Source: Rhodospirillaceae bacterium
GTDB taxonomy: Bacteria; Pseudomonadota; Alphaproteobacteria; Rhodospirillales; UBA2165
DNA length: 64,000 bases
Assembly (NCBI GenBank): GCA_002723345.1
Contig: PBNV01000037.1
Location: 1-64,000 of the forward strand
Reading direction: 5' to 3'
Of the stretch, positions 27,756 to 36,891 are shown one piece after another. How positions within the stretch are numbered: position 1 is the stretch's first letter; every line of letters begins with the position of its first letter. Both the position numbers and the translations under genes were made by a program. The notes below the pieces were generated by a model that was given only the letters and a program-made list of their open reading frames with translations, did not search any database and had not been told where the DNA came from.

Positions 27756-28172
27756 ATGATAGATAATATCTACAATAAAGACGTTCTCCGGCTTGCGGCG
27801 GACATCAGCCGGGTGGAACCACTGGATAGTCCAGATGCCCAAGTATCAATGCGGGCACCGCTCTGCGGCTCCACCATTCAGGTTGAACTATGCATTAAGA
27901 AAGGGCGCGTCAGTCGTTTTGGCCAAAACATCAAAGCCTGCGCGCTGGGCCAGGCAGCGGCCTCCGTCCTTGCGGCGCATGTGATCGGCAAGTCTGCCGA
28001 GGACATTCTGGCCGTTCGTGATCAGGTTAAGGATATGCTCGCCGATAAAGGGCCGTCACCAGACGGAGATTGGTCTGCTCTCTCCGCCTTAGCACCTGCC
28101 AAAGATGCCAAATCTCGGCATGGCGCGATTCTCCTTCCGTTTAACGCCGTGCTAAAGGCGTTTGCATCCTAA
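27756..28172 (+). CDS. NifU/IscU-like iron-sulfur scaffold protein
   Basis: The 138-residue protein resembles the NifU N-terminal/IscU scaffold fold. Two of the three cluster cysteines are recognisable, in PLCGST and IKACALGQAAA. The third is replaced: the usual HC-containing segment reads SRHGAILLPF. The position of the lost Cys matches alphaproteobacterial IscU-like proteins of uncertain role, so cluster assembly in the classical sense is doubtful. It is divergent from queA and converges with selD, whose last codon abuts its stop. Confidence 0.75.
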   Translation: MIDNIYNKDVLRLAADISRVEPLDSPDAQVSMRAPLCGSTIQVELCIKKGRVSRFGQNIKACALGQAAASVLAAHVIGKSAEDILAVRDQVKDMLADKGPSPDGDWSALSALAPAKDAKSRHGAILLPFNAVLKAFAS

Positions 28173-29219
28173 TTACACCACTGTCACGTGGGCCGCGCCG
28201 GCCTCCATTGATCCGATCTGCTTGGCAAACGAGTATCCCTGTGCATGAAATTGACTGATAATCTCGTCCGCTCGTTCTGGCGGACAAGAGACCATGAGAC
28301 CGCCTGATGTTTGCGGATCCGTAAGCATGTTCTTTTGCCACTGCTCCATAGTTTCGGGGATCGTAATGTTTTTACCAAAGCTTGCCCAGTTTCGATTGGC
28401 AGCACCTGTGTTATAACCTTGCTTGGCGTACTCTAGGGCGGATGGGAGGATCGGGAGGTCATCCCAATTCAGCGTGGCTGTTAGTCCCGCGCCGTCGCAG
28501 AGCTCCAGCAGGTGACCCACCAGGCCAAAACCGGTCACGTCGGTAACGGCATGAACGCCAGCCATGTCTGCGAGGTCAGCACCGATGGAATTGAGTTTGG
28601 TCGTACTTTCCACCATCTCCTCATAGCCCTTAGACGACAGCTCATTTCTGTTCATGGCCGCGCCCAAGATGCCTACGCCGAGACCCTTGCCCAACACCAG
28701 CACATCACCATCCTTAGCGTCATCATTGCGTTTGATTTTGTCTGGGTGAACAAGCCCCACAACAGCGAGACCATATATAGGCTCCGGAGCATCAATCGTG
28801 TGACCGCCGGCGATTGGCACGTTGGCGTCGGAGCATGCTTGAGTTCCGCCCGTCAGGATTTTCTGCACCTGATCCGTCGACATCTTATCCATGGGGAAGC
28901 CGGCGATGGCGAGCGCCATGATAGGTTTGCCGCCAATGGCATAGACATCAGAGAGAGCATTCGTGGCCGCAATCCGCCCATAGTCAAATGGGTCGTCCAC
29001 GATTGGCATAAAGAAATCTGTCGTGGCGACCACCCCCTGGTCTTTATTCACCTTATAGACAGCGGCATCGTCGCCTGTCTCGTATCCGACTAGTAATGCC
29101 GGGTTTGCTGCCTGTGGCGGCAGTTTTGATAGCATTTCCGTTAGCACCGACGGTGCTACTTTGCAGCCTCAGCCACCACCGTGAGATAGTTCAGTCAGGC
29201 GGACAAGATCTCCATCCAT
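28173..29219 (-). CDS. selD: selenide, water dikinase containing selenocysteine at residue 17
   Basis: SelD makes selenophosphate from selenide and ATP, the selenium donor for Sec-tRNA. The conventional frame from 29147 (324 codons) lacks the catalytic N-terminus. Reading upstream in the same frame to ATG 29219 gives MDGDLVRLTELSHGGG, then TGA at 29169-29171, then GCKVAPSVLTEML. The TGA is codon 17 and Lys is residue 20, matching Cys17 and Lys20 of E. coli SelD. The 348-residue protein then has ETGDDAAVY, GRIAATNALSDVYAIGGKP, AGGHTIDAPEP and LTDPQTSGGL. AGGA lies eight bases before ATG 29219. Confidence 0.93.
29142..29171 (-). promoter_or_regulatory. bacterial SECIS-like hairpin with Sec UGA codon of selD
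   Basis: In the selD mRNA the UGA at 29171-29169 is followed by ten bases and then a seven-pair perfect stem (UAGCACC with GGUGCUA, 29158-29142) closed by a GUC loop. The loop begins 18 bases after UGA and has G first, within the spacing and loop rules known for bacterial SECIS elements. It should bind SelB and direct selenocysteine insertion. Confidence 0.8.
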
Positions 29220-29490
29220 TTTTCTTTTCCTAAATGTTGATGAGGTTACTTCGTTATAGACGCTTTTGATCCATCTGGGAAATCCTATCCAATTTGATGG
29301 GATTGTTGATCCCAACGGCCTCGCGGTGCCAATAGGGCCGTTCGTGCTATACTCTTTGAGGGTTTCCTTGCGCTTTAGCGCATCAGGCCGCACCGCATCT
29401 GTCAAAAAACGCTCCCAATTACTCTGGACCTTTTCGAGGCATTTTCCACAAACGTCCGATAGGGAAACCAAATTCTATCAAAGGTATGTT
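29220..29490 (-). other. open stretch upstream of selD, in frame with it
   Basis: The selD frame stays open for another 84 codons up to a TTG at 29471, encoding a Cys-Gly-Lys-Cys near the start and GSTIPSNWIGFPRW later. There is no ribosome-binding site before the TTG, whereas ATG 29219 has one. This may be an unrelated small gene, a remnant or chance. It contains no tRNA. Confidence 0.35.
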
Positions 29491-30540
29491 CTAGACATAC
29501 GGAATAACTTCCTCAGCAAAAAGGCGCATAGAATCTTCCGCAACCTTTAAGGGCAGGTCGCTGAAGCTGACTTGAAGGGAGGCAATATCAAAGCCTCCGG
29601 TGGAGTCTTGATAGGATTTGATTTGTTCAATTAGTTTTTCTGGGGACCCGACTAAAGCGGCAGACTTTTCGATCTGTGTGTCCGCCGTTTCTTTGGCAAG
29701 CTGTTCGATAATTTTGTCGTAACCGGGGTAATCGTTGGAACTGCTGCCCTCTAGCCAGCTGGAAGCACCATTCACAAGGGTTTTAAGATATTGGTTTAGA
29801 GGTGCCCGTGCTATCTCCAAGGCGGTTTCGTGATCTTCGTGGCAGAACATATGGTGGGCGAGCATTACCCTGCCATTTCCTGCGAGGCCTGCGCTCTTCC
29901 ATGCATTTCTATAGACTTTTATGAGTTCCTCCATCTTCGAGCCTATCAAGGGAATCGCCATGAGGTTATACCCGTTTGCCCCTGCAAACTCGAAGCTTTC
30001 AGGTGTAACAAGAGCGGCAATCCAAAAAGGAGGCCGGGGCTTTTGCGTGGTCCGAGGTAGAATCGTGACGTCCCTAAAGCTGTGGAATTCGCCATCGCAG
30101 GTTACATTTTCCCCTTCCAATAATTGACCTACTTGTTCGATGCCCTCCAGAAACCTGGCCTTAGATTCATCCAAGGGCCGATTGAAGGCATCGAACTCAA
30201 CAGGCAAGAACGCCCGCGCAAAGCCGCATTCCAGCCTGCCACCAGAAATGGCATCTAACATTCCAATTTCGCCTGCGATCTTAAGAGGGTTGTTGAAAAC
30301 AGGTTGAACAGCACCTGAAACTAACCGCATGTTTTTGGTCTTCATGGATGCCGCGGTCAGGAAAATATGGGGTGAGGGAGAGTAGCCGCCGTACTTTTGA
30401 AAGTGATGCTCTACTGTCCGAACATGTGTATATCCCAGTTGGTCTGCGAGTTCTGTTAAGTGTAGGCACTCCGCCCAATATTGATCCGCCGGTTTATCCT
30501 CTGGTCCAACGACTGGGAAAAATTGCAATCCAAATTCCAT
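29491..30540 (-). CDS. LLM-class flavin-dependent oxidoreductase
   Basis: The 349-residue protein is in the bacterial luciferase-like family, which uses reduced flavin, FMN or F420, to oxidise small molecules. It has the TIM-barrel blocks MEFGLQFFPVVGPEDKPAD, HVRTVEHHFQKYGGYSPSPHIFLTA split by the usual helix, SGGRLECGFARAFLPVEF and PPFWIAALVTPESFEFAG. FMN is the more likely cofactor in this group. The frame extends to 30642, but AGAGGAA precedes ATG 30540. It is divergent from the zinc alcohol dehydrogenase at 30672. Confidence 0.87.
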   Translation of the reverse strand: MEFGLQFFPVVGPEDKPADQYWAECLHLTELADQLGYTHVRTVEHHFQKYGGYSPSPHIFLTAASMKTKNMRLVSGAVQPVFNNPLKIAGEIGMLDAISGGRLECGFARAFLPVEFDAFNRPLDESKARFLEGIEQVGQLLEGENVTCDGEFHSFRDVTILPRTTQKPRPPFWIAALVTPESFEFAGANGYNLMAIPLIGSKMEELIKVYRNAWKSAGLAGNGRVMLAHHMFCHEDHETALEIARAPLNQYLKTLVNGASSWLEGSSSNDYPGYDKIIEQLAKETADTQIEKSAALVGSPEKLIEQIKSYQDSTGGFDIASLQVSFSDLPLKVAEDSMRLFAEEVIPYV

Positions 30541-30671
30541 AATTGTTCCTCTCACACCAACAATTTTATACTTCAGCACGCTAGGTTGTAGCCTGACAAG
30601 TATCGTATTGGATAGCCTCGTGTCATGGCCTATATATCTCAAACGTTGAACACCCCCGAAGGAGCGTGCAC

Positions 30672-31688
30672 ATGAGAGCTATGCTGCTTGATCAGCCGAA
30701 CCAAATGTCTCTGGAGACACTGGATGACCCCAAACCAGAGGAGGGCCAGGTCCTTATCAAAATGACCCATGCCGGGATCTGCGGAACGGACACAAAAATT
30801 TATCAGGGGAAAATTCCGGCAAATTATCCGTTGGTCATGGGCCATGAAATCGTCGGAGAAATTGTTGGCGGCGATACCACTGAAGAATTTAAGGTTGGAA
30901 CTCGGGTCTTGGTTGACCCGGTCCTTTTTTGCGGTAAATGCTTTCACTGTTGTCGCGGTGATACCCAACTGTGCCCAAACGGCGGGATTATGGGCCGTGA
31001 GGTAAATGGTGGATTTGCTGATTATTGCGTTGCCGGTACTACGCATACCTACAAACTACCTGATGAGATCGATGGTAAAACAGGCGCCGCCGTTCAGGTC
31101 CTTACCACTGTGCTGCACGCGCAAGATAACGGGGGTGTGGGTGAGGGTGATACCGTTACTGTGACGGGCCTGGGCGTGACGGGGCTAATGCATATCCAAT
31201 TAGCGAGGGCTCGCGGGGCCAAACACGTTATCGGTGTCTCTCGAAATGCCCACAAACGAGAAGTGGCCCTGGCATTGGGCGCAGATGCCGCGGTGACGCA
31301 TGGAGCGGATGCAAAAAAAGCGGTGTTAGATAATACGGGTGGCGTGGGCGCGGATGTCGTTATTGAATGCGTCGGTGCCATGCCCGTTCTCGCTGAAGCA
31401 ATGGATCTGGCAAGGCTTGGTGGTAGGCTTATTCCCTTTGCCATTTATCCGTCGGGAAAGGCTGAGCTCCCATTCTACGATCTCTATTTCAAAGAACTCC
31501 AGGTGCTCAATGCTCGTGCGGCCAAAGGTAGGGATTTTGAAGAATGCATTAAACTGGTTGGGGATGGCAGCGTTGATTTGGGCGCTTTAGTGACCCACGC
31601 TCTTCCCTATACAGAGCTCAATAACGCTATCCAGATGCTCATTGAGCCAAGTGACGAGAGGCTGAAAATTATACTGGAAGGGGTGTAA
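30672..31688 (+). CDS. zinc-dependent alcohol dehydrogenase
   Basis: The 338-residue medium-chain dehydrogenase has Cys37 in HAGICGTDTKIY and MGHEIVGEIVG for the catalytic zinc, and CGKCFHCCRGDTQLC for the structural zinc. The NAD(P) fold shows VTGLGVTGLMHIQLARARGA. Substrate is unknown; threonine- or secondary-alcohol-type oxidation is typical for this architecture. GAAGGAG precedes ATG 30672 by seven bases, making the in-frame GTG at 30666 unlikely. It faces another zinc dehydrogenase on the opposite strand. Confidence 0.88.
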   Translation: MRAMLLDQPNQMSLETLDDPKPEEGQVLIKMTHAGICGTDTKIYQGKIPANYPLVMGHEIVGEIVGGDTTEEFKVGTRVLVDPVLFCGKCFHCCRGDTQLCPNGGIMGREVNGGFADYCVAGTTHTYKLPDEIDGKTGAAVQVLTTVLHAQDNGGVGEGDTVTVTGLGVTGLMHIQLARARGAKHVIGVSRNAHKREVALALGADAAVTHGADAKKAVLDNTGGVGADVVIECVGAMPVLAEAMDLARLGGRLIPFAIYPSGKAELPFYDLYFKELQVLNARAAKGRDFEECIKLVGDGSVDLGALVTHALPYTELNNAIQMLIEPSDERLKIILEGV

Positions 31689-31794
31689 ACCTCAGACATA
31701 CTAGGTTTGCTTTTATTTAACAGAATTTGACCTCTCGGCCATGTATTGTAGGCCGTCCTGGCAACCTCAATCACTTCTTCGATCAGCTCTCAGG

Positions 31795-32829
31795 TCACTC
31801 CCCAATTAATAGGGCCGCACGACCAGTAATCTCACCTTTCTCAACAAGTTCGTGAACGGCTTCCGCCTCCTCTATGGGCCGGATGTCAGATACAATGGGC
31901 CACACATCGCCGCGTGCTATCAGATCATAAGTGGCTAAGAGTTCCGCTCGGGTTACATAACGGCTTCCCAGCAAATCCTGCTCTTTCAGCAGCATGGCAA
32001 GAGAGTCCGCATTAAAACTCTCTCCCGCACCTCCAAGCGTGACCATACGGCCATGATGTCCTAAGCTTTTACAAGCCGTTTCCAGCGTGCTGGTATGGGA
32101 TACGTAGTCGATAGCAACATCGACCCCTTGCCCGTCGGTGAGGTCCATGAGCGCTTCCACCGCATCAACTTTGGCGGGGTTTATAACTGCGTCTGCTCCA
32201 GCTTCCCGACAGGCGTCAAACTTGCTCTCTGCAACATCGACCGCGATGACACGAGCCCTAGCCCATTTCGCCATCATCACTTGATGGATGCCGACCCCGC
32301 CGCCAGCTCCAAAAACGGCAACTGTCTCTCCAGCCTGAACGCGGCCTCGGCTCAATACTTTGTATGGGGTTGCAAGCGCATCCATAGCAACACCCATCTC
32401 GGCAGGGTGTTTCTTATAGTCGATACCAGCCGGAAATTTTACAAACAGATGAGCCGGCAATTTGATATATTCTGCATACCCTCCGTCACAGTCTTTACCC
32501 ACATTTCCGCCCGAATTCTCGCACAACGGCTCGAATCCTGAGAGACACCGCCGGCAATGACCGCAGTTTATATAGTAGTAAGACGTCACGCCATCTCCGA
32601 CCTCTAGGCTGGTGACCCCTTGACCGACCTCTACGATCTCAGCAGTGATTTCATGACCGATGATACGTGGAAACTTGGCTGTTATGCGACCAGCCTTGAC
32701 GTGTTGTATCGTCAGACCGGCTCCGCAGGCATAGACCTTCGCAACTGCTTCTCCCGGACCAGCGACCGGGTCCGGAACATCCATCAGTTTAAATGGCTGG
32801 GTCGCACCCTCAAGTACAAGTGCTCTCAT
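31795..32829 (-). CDS. zinc-dependent medium-chain dehydrogenase
   Basis: The 344-residue protein contains the GroES-like domain with GHEITAEIVEVGQGV and a structural zinc cluster CGHCRRCLSGFEPLC, then the Rossmann domain with VFGAGGGVGIHQVMMAKWARA. The usual catalytic Cys before the His-Glu is in YACGAGLTIQHVKAG, where the first-ligand region is altered (CGAGLT in place of CGxDxH), so substrate handling may be atypical. It lies 14 bases after the acyl-CoA dehydrogenase gene and is probably cotranscribed with it. Confidence 0.85.
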   Translation of the reverse strand: MRALVLEGATQPFKLMDVPDPVAGPGEAVAKVYACGAGLTIQHVKAGRITAKFPRIIGHEITAEIVEVGQGVTSLEVGDGVTSYYYINCGHCRRCLSGFEPLCENSGGNVGKDCDGGYAEYIKLPAHLFVKFPAGIDYKKHPAEMGVAMDALATPYKVLSRGRVQAGETVAVFGAGGGVGIHQVMMAKWARARVIAVDVAESKFDACREAGADAVINPAKVDAVEALMDLTDGQGVDVAIDYVSHTSTLETACKSLGHHGRMVTLGGAGESFNADSLAMLLKEQDLLGSRYVTRAELLATYDLIARGDVWPIVSDIRPIEEAEAVHELVEKGEITGRAALLIGE

Positions 32830-32843
32830 CGGGCACCGCGCCT

Positions 32844-34049
32844 CTAGTTATTATTGTAATCTGGTACGTCGTACATGAAATTTGCGGCTTTGAGGAATAA
32901 TGTTCTGTTGACCCCGTCAGAGTGAAGGAAACATGCGGCATCCCTGAGAAGTTTTGCGACCCCAAACTCTTTCATGTATCCATGACCCCCATGTATCTCC
33001 AACGTCCAAGTAGCGATTTTCCATGCTGCCTGAGAGGCCATGGCTTTTGGGAGGGCCCCCAACGTTTTGTCCCACCCTTGGTCTTGATTGTCCGCAAGAT
33101 AGCATGCTCGATGAATGTATGAACGCGAAGCATCTATAAGCATCCTCATTTCGGCTAACTGAGCACGTATACCATCGTGTTCAATCAAAGGTTTACCGCC
33201 TTGGACACGTATTTTTGCCCATTCTTCAGCCTTTGAATAACAGGCTTCTGCTACACCGAGTACGCTGGCACCGGCGTAAGCGTTGGATTGCGGGAAAAAC
33301 TCCGAGAGTGTCTGGAAGCCTTTATGGACCTCCCCGACCACATTTTCATCGGGGATAAAACAATCTTGAAAAACCAACTCAGCATTATTAGCTAAGCGTT
33401 CGCCCATTTTATCATGCACTCGGCCAATCGAGAATCCCTCGCGTCCGCGTTCCAGGAGAAAACATGTGCTGCCCTCGGATAAACCGACCCCTTTTTTTGT
33501 TTGGACAAAAAGAAGGTAGAAACTCGACCGGTTACCATTTGAGATGAAGTGCTTCATGCCGTTTACGATCCACCCACCCTCGGTTTTTTCCGCCGTGGTA
33601 CGGAAAGAGGACGGATAGGGGAGGAAATAGTTGGACGCATTATCCGGCTCTGTGATCCCGATCGCGAGGCAGCCCCGGGGATCCTCTGCAAATGCTGGTA
33701 GTACGCGTGATTTCTGATCTTCGTTGAGCGCTTTCTCCATAATCTGCGCAAGCTTCAAGGTTTGGGCCATGACGACCGAAATGCCCAGATCGCCCTTGGC
33801 AAGCTCCTCCACGACCATGGATGTAGTGAGCGAGTCGGTGCCAAGACCTCCGTACTTTTCCGAGAGGGTCATGGTTCGTATGCCAATAGCATGTGCGGCC
33901 TCAATAATCTCCCAAGAAAACCCATCCTCTGGATCCTTTTGGGCGTCTAGTTCCGCTGCTCTTGGCCGAACTTCATTGTCTACAAACTGACGCACGGTCT
34001 CAAGAATGGCTCGTTGGTCTTCTGTTTGTATAAATATCTCGTTCAACAA
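32844..34049 (-). CDS. acyl-CoA dehydrogenase
   Basis: The 401-residue FAD enzyme performs alpha,beta-dehydrogenation of acyl-CoA. Visible are the helical N-terminus (TVRQFVDNEVRPRAAELD), LSEKYGGLGTDSLTTSMV, GCLAIGITEPDNAS, the ISNGNRSSFYLLF strand and the C-terminal TLEIHGGHGYMKEFGVAKLLRD. The frame has no early ATG; a TTG at 34049 sits five bases after AGGAG and gives the full fold. The catalytic Glu assignment is not secure from sequence alone. It is followed by a zinc dehydrogenase gene. Confidence 0.88.
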   Translation of the reverse strand: MLNEIFIQTEDQRAILETVRQFVDNEVRPRAAELDAQKDPEDGFSWEIIEAAHAIGIRTMTLSEKYGGLGTDSLTTSMVVEELAKGDLGISVVMAQTLKLAQIMEKALNEDQKSRVLPAFAEDPRGCLAIGITEPDNASNYFLPYPSSFRTTAEKTEGGWIVNGMKHFISNGNRSSFYLLFVQTKKGVGLSEGSTCFLLERGREGFSIGRVHDKMGERLANNAELVFQDCFIPDENVVGEVHKGFQTLSEFFPQSNAYAGASVLGVAEACYSKAEEWAKIRVQGGKPLIEHDGIRAQLAEMRMLIDASRSYIHRACYLADNQDQGWDKTLGALPKAMASQAAWKIATWTLEIHGGHGYMKEFGVAKLLRDAACFLHSDGVNRTLFLKAANFMYDVPDYNNN

Positions 34050-34166
34050 AAAATCTCCTGCCTGTTGACCGGACGCTTAAGGGTCCGGAAATTTTTGATT
34101 ATAACTCAGATTTGCTGTGGGTCACCATTTTCGGATGAGGAGCCATCTCTGCCTGTTTATTTACTG

Positions 34167-34826
34167 TTAGACTGTCTGGGCCGCTTCCGCATGGAAGTCC
34201 CCGCCTGCACCAGCGATATAACTGGGATTATATATCTCTTTAAACGTTGCTAATATCTGCTCGAAGGGAACATCTAGGAACGGGCCTCGGTCTTCCAAAT
34301 ACTCCATATGCTTGTTGCCGGCCTGGTCAAATTCGTGGAACAAAGAGTCCGTCTCTCCGTCAAACTCGAGTGGTTTAAGACCAAATTTCTCACAAAGCGA
34401 GAGATTGAAGGCAGGGGTCGCCTTTACCCATTTCCCATCAATCAAAATGTCGCAATAGGAATGCCAAGCAAACAAGTCTGTGCCTAAGAGGTCCAAGAGA
34501 CGCTGCGTAGCCAGGTGATTTTTGACGTCCGCATATCCCGGTCTTGCTGGAATATTATAGATTCGGCAGCAGGCCGCCATGAGGGCTGCTTTTGGGACAC
34601 ACCAGCCCCGCCGGGTTAGGACAGAGTCGCTGGCACGGTAACTGGCAGGATCGGCAACGGGTAGATAGGGGTCATACCTGATATCGTCTCGAATGGCGTA
34701 ATAAAAGTTAAGAACTTGTTGTTTGTCCGTTTTCGCGTTACCCGCAATTTCATGTGCGTACTCAATTACGGCCGGGTGGTCAGAGTCAACAAATTCGCCG
34801 GGTTCCAGAAATTCGTTTTGGTTCAT
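34167..34826 (-). CDS. transglutaminase-like cysteine hydrolase family protein
   Basis: The 219-residue protein has a transglutaminase-like core. Cys is in TRRGWCVPKAALMAA and His in FAWHSYCDILIDGKW, the usual order. The third position reads VKATPAFN, without the Asp of classical members, as in a subgroup of bacterial homologues. It has no signal peptide. It is codirectional with the acyl-CoA dehydrogenase gene downstream but 117 bases apart, and its physiological substrate is not predictable. Confidence 0.8.
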   Translation of the reverse strand: MNQNEFLEPGEFVDSDHPAVIEYAHEIAGNAKTDKQQVLNFYYAIRDDIRYDPYLPVADPASYRASDSVLTRRGWCVPKAALMAACCRIYNIPARPGYADVKNHLATQRLLDLLGTDLFAWHSYCDILIDGKWVKATPAFNLSLCEKFGLKPLEFDGETDSLFHEFDQAGNKHMEYLEDRGPFLDVPFEQILATFKEIYNPSYIAGAGGDFHAEAAQTV

Positions 34827-35050
34827 CTCGATATTCCTGCCTCATTTTAATTGCCTTAGTACTCTGACTATAAGGAGCTGATTACTGGGAGTAAAACATC
34901 CGAACTCGAAATTTTCTGCATGATTTTTCCCCTAAAAACGCTTATTTCGCAGCAGATCTGGCATGGGCTTTTCCCGTCGTCAGGTGTATGAAATATATTT
35001 GACGGAATCGTCGCCGGGAGCATGGTTCGCAAAAAAGGCTAAAAACTCAA

Positions 35051-36025
35051 ATGATGATGTACGTCTACGTATGCGCCGGGTTTCTATTTTTGCTTGGCGG
35101 TGCCGAATTAATGGTCCGTGGTGCCGTTGGTCTCGCCGAAAAGCTTAGCATATCAAAGATGGTGATTGGTATGACGGTGGTTGCCTTTGGCACATCGGCG
35201 CCCGAACTTCTGATTGCGCTCAATGCAGCCTTATCTGGTTCCTCCGGACTGGCAGTTGGTAACTTGGTCGGCAGCAACATCGCCAACATCCTACTCATCT
35301 TGGGCGTCTCGGGCTTAATTTTGCCGATTGCTGTGGGCTCAAAAGTATTCACTCGAGACTGGTGGGTGTTGGCTGGCGGCACCGCCGTCTTTATGGCCCT
35401 CTCCCTCCCAGGTGAAATTGATTTTTTCGGTGGATCACTGCTGTTGCTGCTGTTCACTGGATTTCTCTATTACTCCTACCGCCGGGAGACCGTCGGCTCC
35501 GTTCTGGCTTCTCCCGCATTTAATGAAGAAGTGGATGACATTGGGGGGGTACCGGAAACGACCTGGTTGTCGATTGTTTTACTGGTTATCGGATTAGCGG
35601 GTCTGATAGGCGGGGCTGAGCTATTGGTCAATGGCGGCTCAGCCATAGCCCGATTGTTCGGTGTCAGCGAGGCCGCCATCGGCTTAACCATTATTGCTTT
35701 TGGAACATCTTTGCCCGAGCTGGCGGCCTCTGTCGTCGCGGCGTATCGGAAGCATGCAGACTTGGCATTGGGGAATGTCGTCGGCAGTAATATTTTCAAC
35801 ATTTTAGGGGTTGCCGGCGTCGTTGCGTTGGTATCGCCCCTGGATATTCCCGCACGTATTGTCAATTTTGATATGATTATCATGGCAGTATCGGCACTGG
35901 TCCTAATGCCGTTTATGATTGGTAATAAGGAAGTTATCTCCCGGCCCGTTGCGGGCTTTTATTTGGCGGCCTATCTCGGTTACATTGCCGCCATAGCGGC
36001 TGGCCTGGAAAGCTTCAGGTACTGA
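35051..36025 (+). CDS. yrbG: calcium/sodium antiporter of the CaCA family
   Basis: The 324-residue inner-membrane exchanger is of the YrbG type, with two inverted alpha repeats each carrying the cation-binding motif. The first repeat has VIGMTVVAFGTSAPELLIAL then GNLVGSNIANILLILG; the second has AIGLTIIAFGTSLPELAASVV then GNVVGSNIFNILGVAG. It has about ten membrane segments. Three consecutive ATG codons start at 35051; the first was used, without a clear ribosome-binding site. Confidence 0.93.
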   Translation: MMMYVYVCAGFLFLLGGAELMVRGAVGLAEKLSISKMVIGMTVVAFGTSAPELLIALNAALSGSSGLAVGNLVGSNIANILLILGVSGLILPIAVGSKVFTRDWWVLAGGTAVFMALSLPGEIDFFGGSLLLLLFTGFLYYSYRRETVGSVLASPAFNEEVDDIGGVPETTWLSIVLLVIGLAGLIGGAELLVNGGSAIARLFGVSEAAIGLTIIAFGTSLPELAASVVAAYRKHADLALGNVVGSNIFNILGVAGVVALVSPLDIPARIVNFDMIIMAVSALVLMPFMIGNKEVISRPVAGFYLAAYLGYIAAIAAGLESFRY

Positions 36026-36085
36026 AAATACCGATATCCTCTTAACAGATAATTTTTCAGCAGTCAGAAAGATCAAACGGCTCTC

Positions 36086-36856
36086 ATGACGATACCTCAG
36101 AAAAATGTTGCCCTGGTAACGGGCGCCGGTGCACGGATTGGCAAAGAACTTGCGCTTGCTCTTGCGGCTGATGGTTGGGCTGTCGCCGTTCATTATAGGG
36201 CGTCAGAAGGTCCCGCCCGGGAGGTCTCGGAGCATATTATTAGGCATGGCGGGCATGCCGCTATGTTTCACGGAGACCTAGCGAATGAAGAAGCAACGGC
36301 AGCTCTTCTGCCGGCGGTTGCTCGGAAGTTGGGTCCCGTCACCTGTCTCATCAATAATGCGTCGGTTTTTGAGCATGATAGTGTGGAGTCCGCGACACGG
36401 GGGTCATGGGATTTACATCTGGATGTCAACCTGCGAGCACCCTTCGTCTTGAGCCAGGTGATGGCCCAAAATTTGCCCCGTGCAGCTTCTGGATCTATCG
36501 TCAACATCATCGATCAGAGGGTGGAGAACTTGACGCCACATTTCATGTCTTACACTATCAGCAAGTCGGCGTTATGGACGATCACGCAAACATTGGCACA
36601 GGCATTGGCACCCGCGATTCGAGTGAATGCTATCAGCCCTGGCCCCGTACTGCCGTCACCTCGTCAGTCTAAGGACGCGTTTGCGCAACAATACTCCGCC
36701 ACGCCTTTGGAGCGGGCGGTGGATACGGCGGAAATCTGTGCTGCTGCGAAGTTTATTCTTGCCGCACCGTCTCTCACAGGGCAAATGATTACCATCGACT
36801 CCGGCCAGCATCTCGGATGGAGCCAGGCACCTAAATCGGGCGGACCATCTGAATAG
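36086..36856 (+). CDS. SDR-family reductase, pteridine reductase/FolM-like
   Basis: The 256-residue short-chain dehydrogenase has the NADP-binding TGAGARIGKELALAL, NNAS at the end of strand 4, the catalytic Ser region IVNIIDQR and YTISKSALWTITQ with catalytic Tyr-Lys. A basic residue in the first loop (HYRASEG) favours NADPH. It directly precedes folB, so a dihydromonapterin/dihydrofolate-reductase-like role in pterin metabolism is likely by context. A classical folA was not seen in the window. Confidence 0.82.
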   Translation: MTIPQKNVALVTGAGARIGKELALALAADGWAVAVHYRASEGPAREVSEHIIRHGGHAAMFHGDLANEEATAALLPAVARKLGPVTCLINNASVFEHDSVESATRGSWDLHLDVNLRAPFVLSQVMAQNLPRAASGSIVNIIDQRVENLTPHFMSYTISKSALWTITQTLAQALAPAIRVNAISPGPVLPSPRQSKDAFAQQYSATPLERAVDTAEICAAAKFILAAPSLTGQMITIDSGQHLGWSQAPKSGGPSE

Positions 36857-36891
36857 CAAGCGGGCCACAAGTTCGACAAGGAGGCTAAACA

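Noticed and set aside
28512-29093. Long plus-strand open frame of 193 codons
   Set aside because: It lies completely antisense to selD, has no family resemblance and no ribosome-binding site; it mirrors selD codon structure.
28173-29147. selD starting at the ATG at 29147
   Set aside because: This start removes the glycine-rich loop with the catalytic Sec/Cys and Lys20; the upstream frame across TGA restores the exact family N-terminus.
29220-29490. A tRNA-Sec gene (selC) near selD
   Set aside because: I found no cloverleaf-forming sequence or tRNA-Sec acceptor and anticodon arms on either strand.
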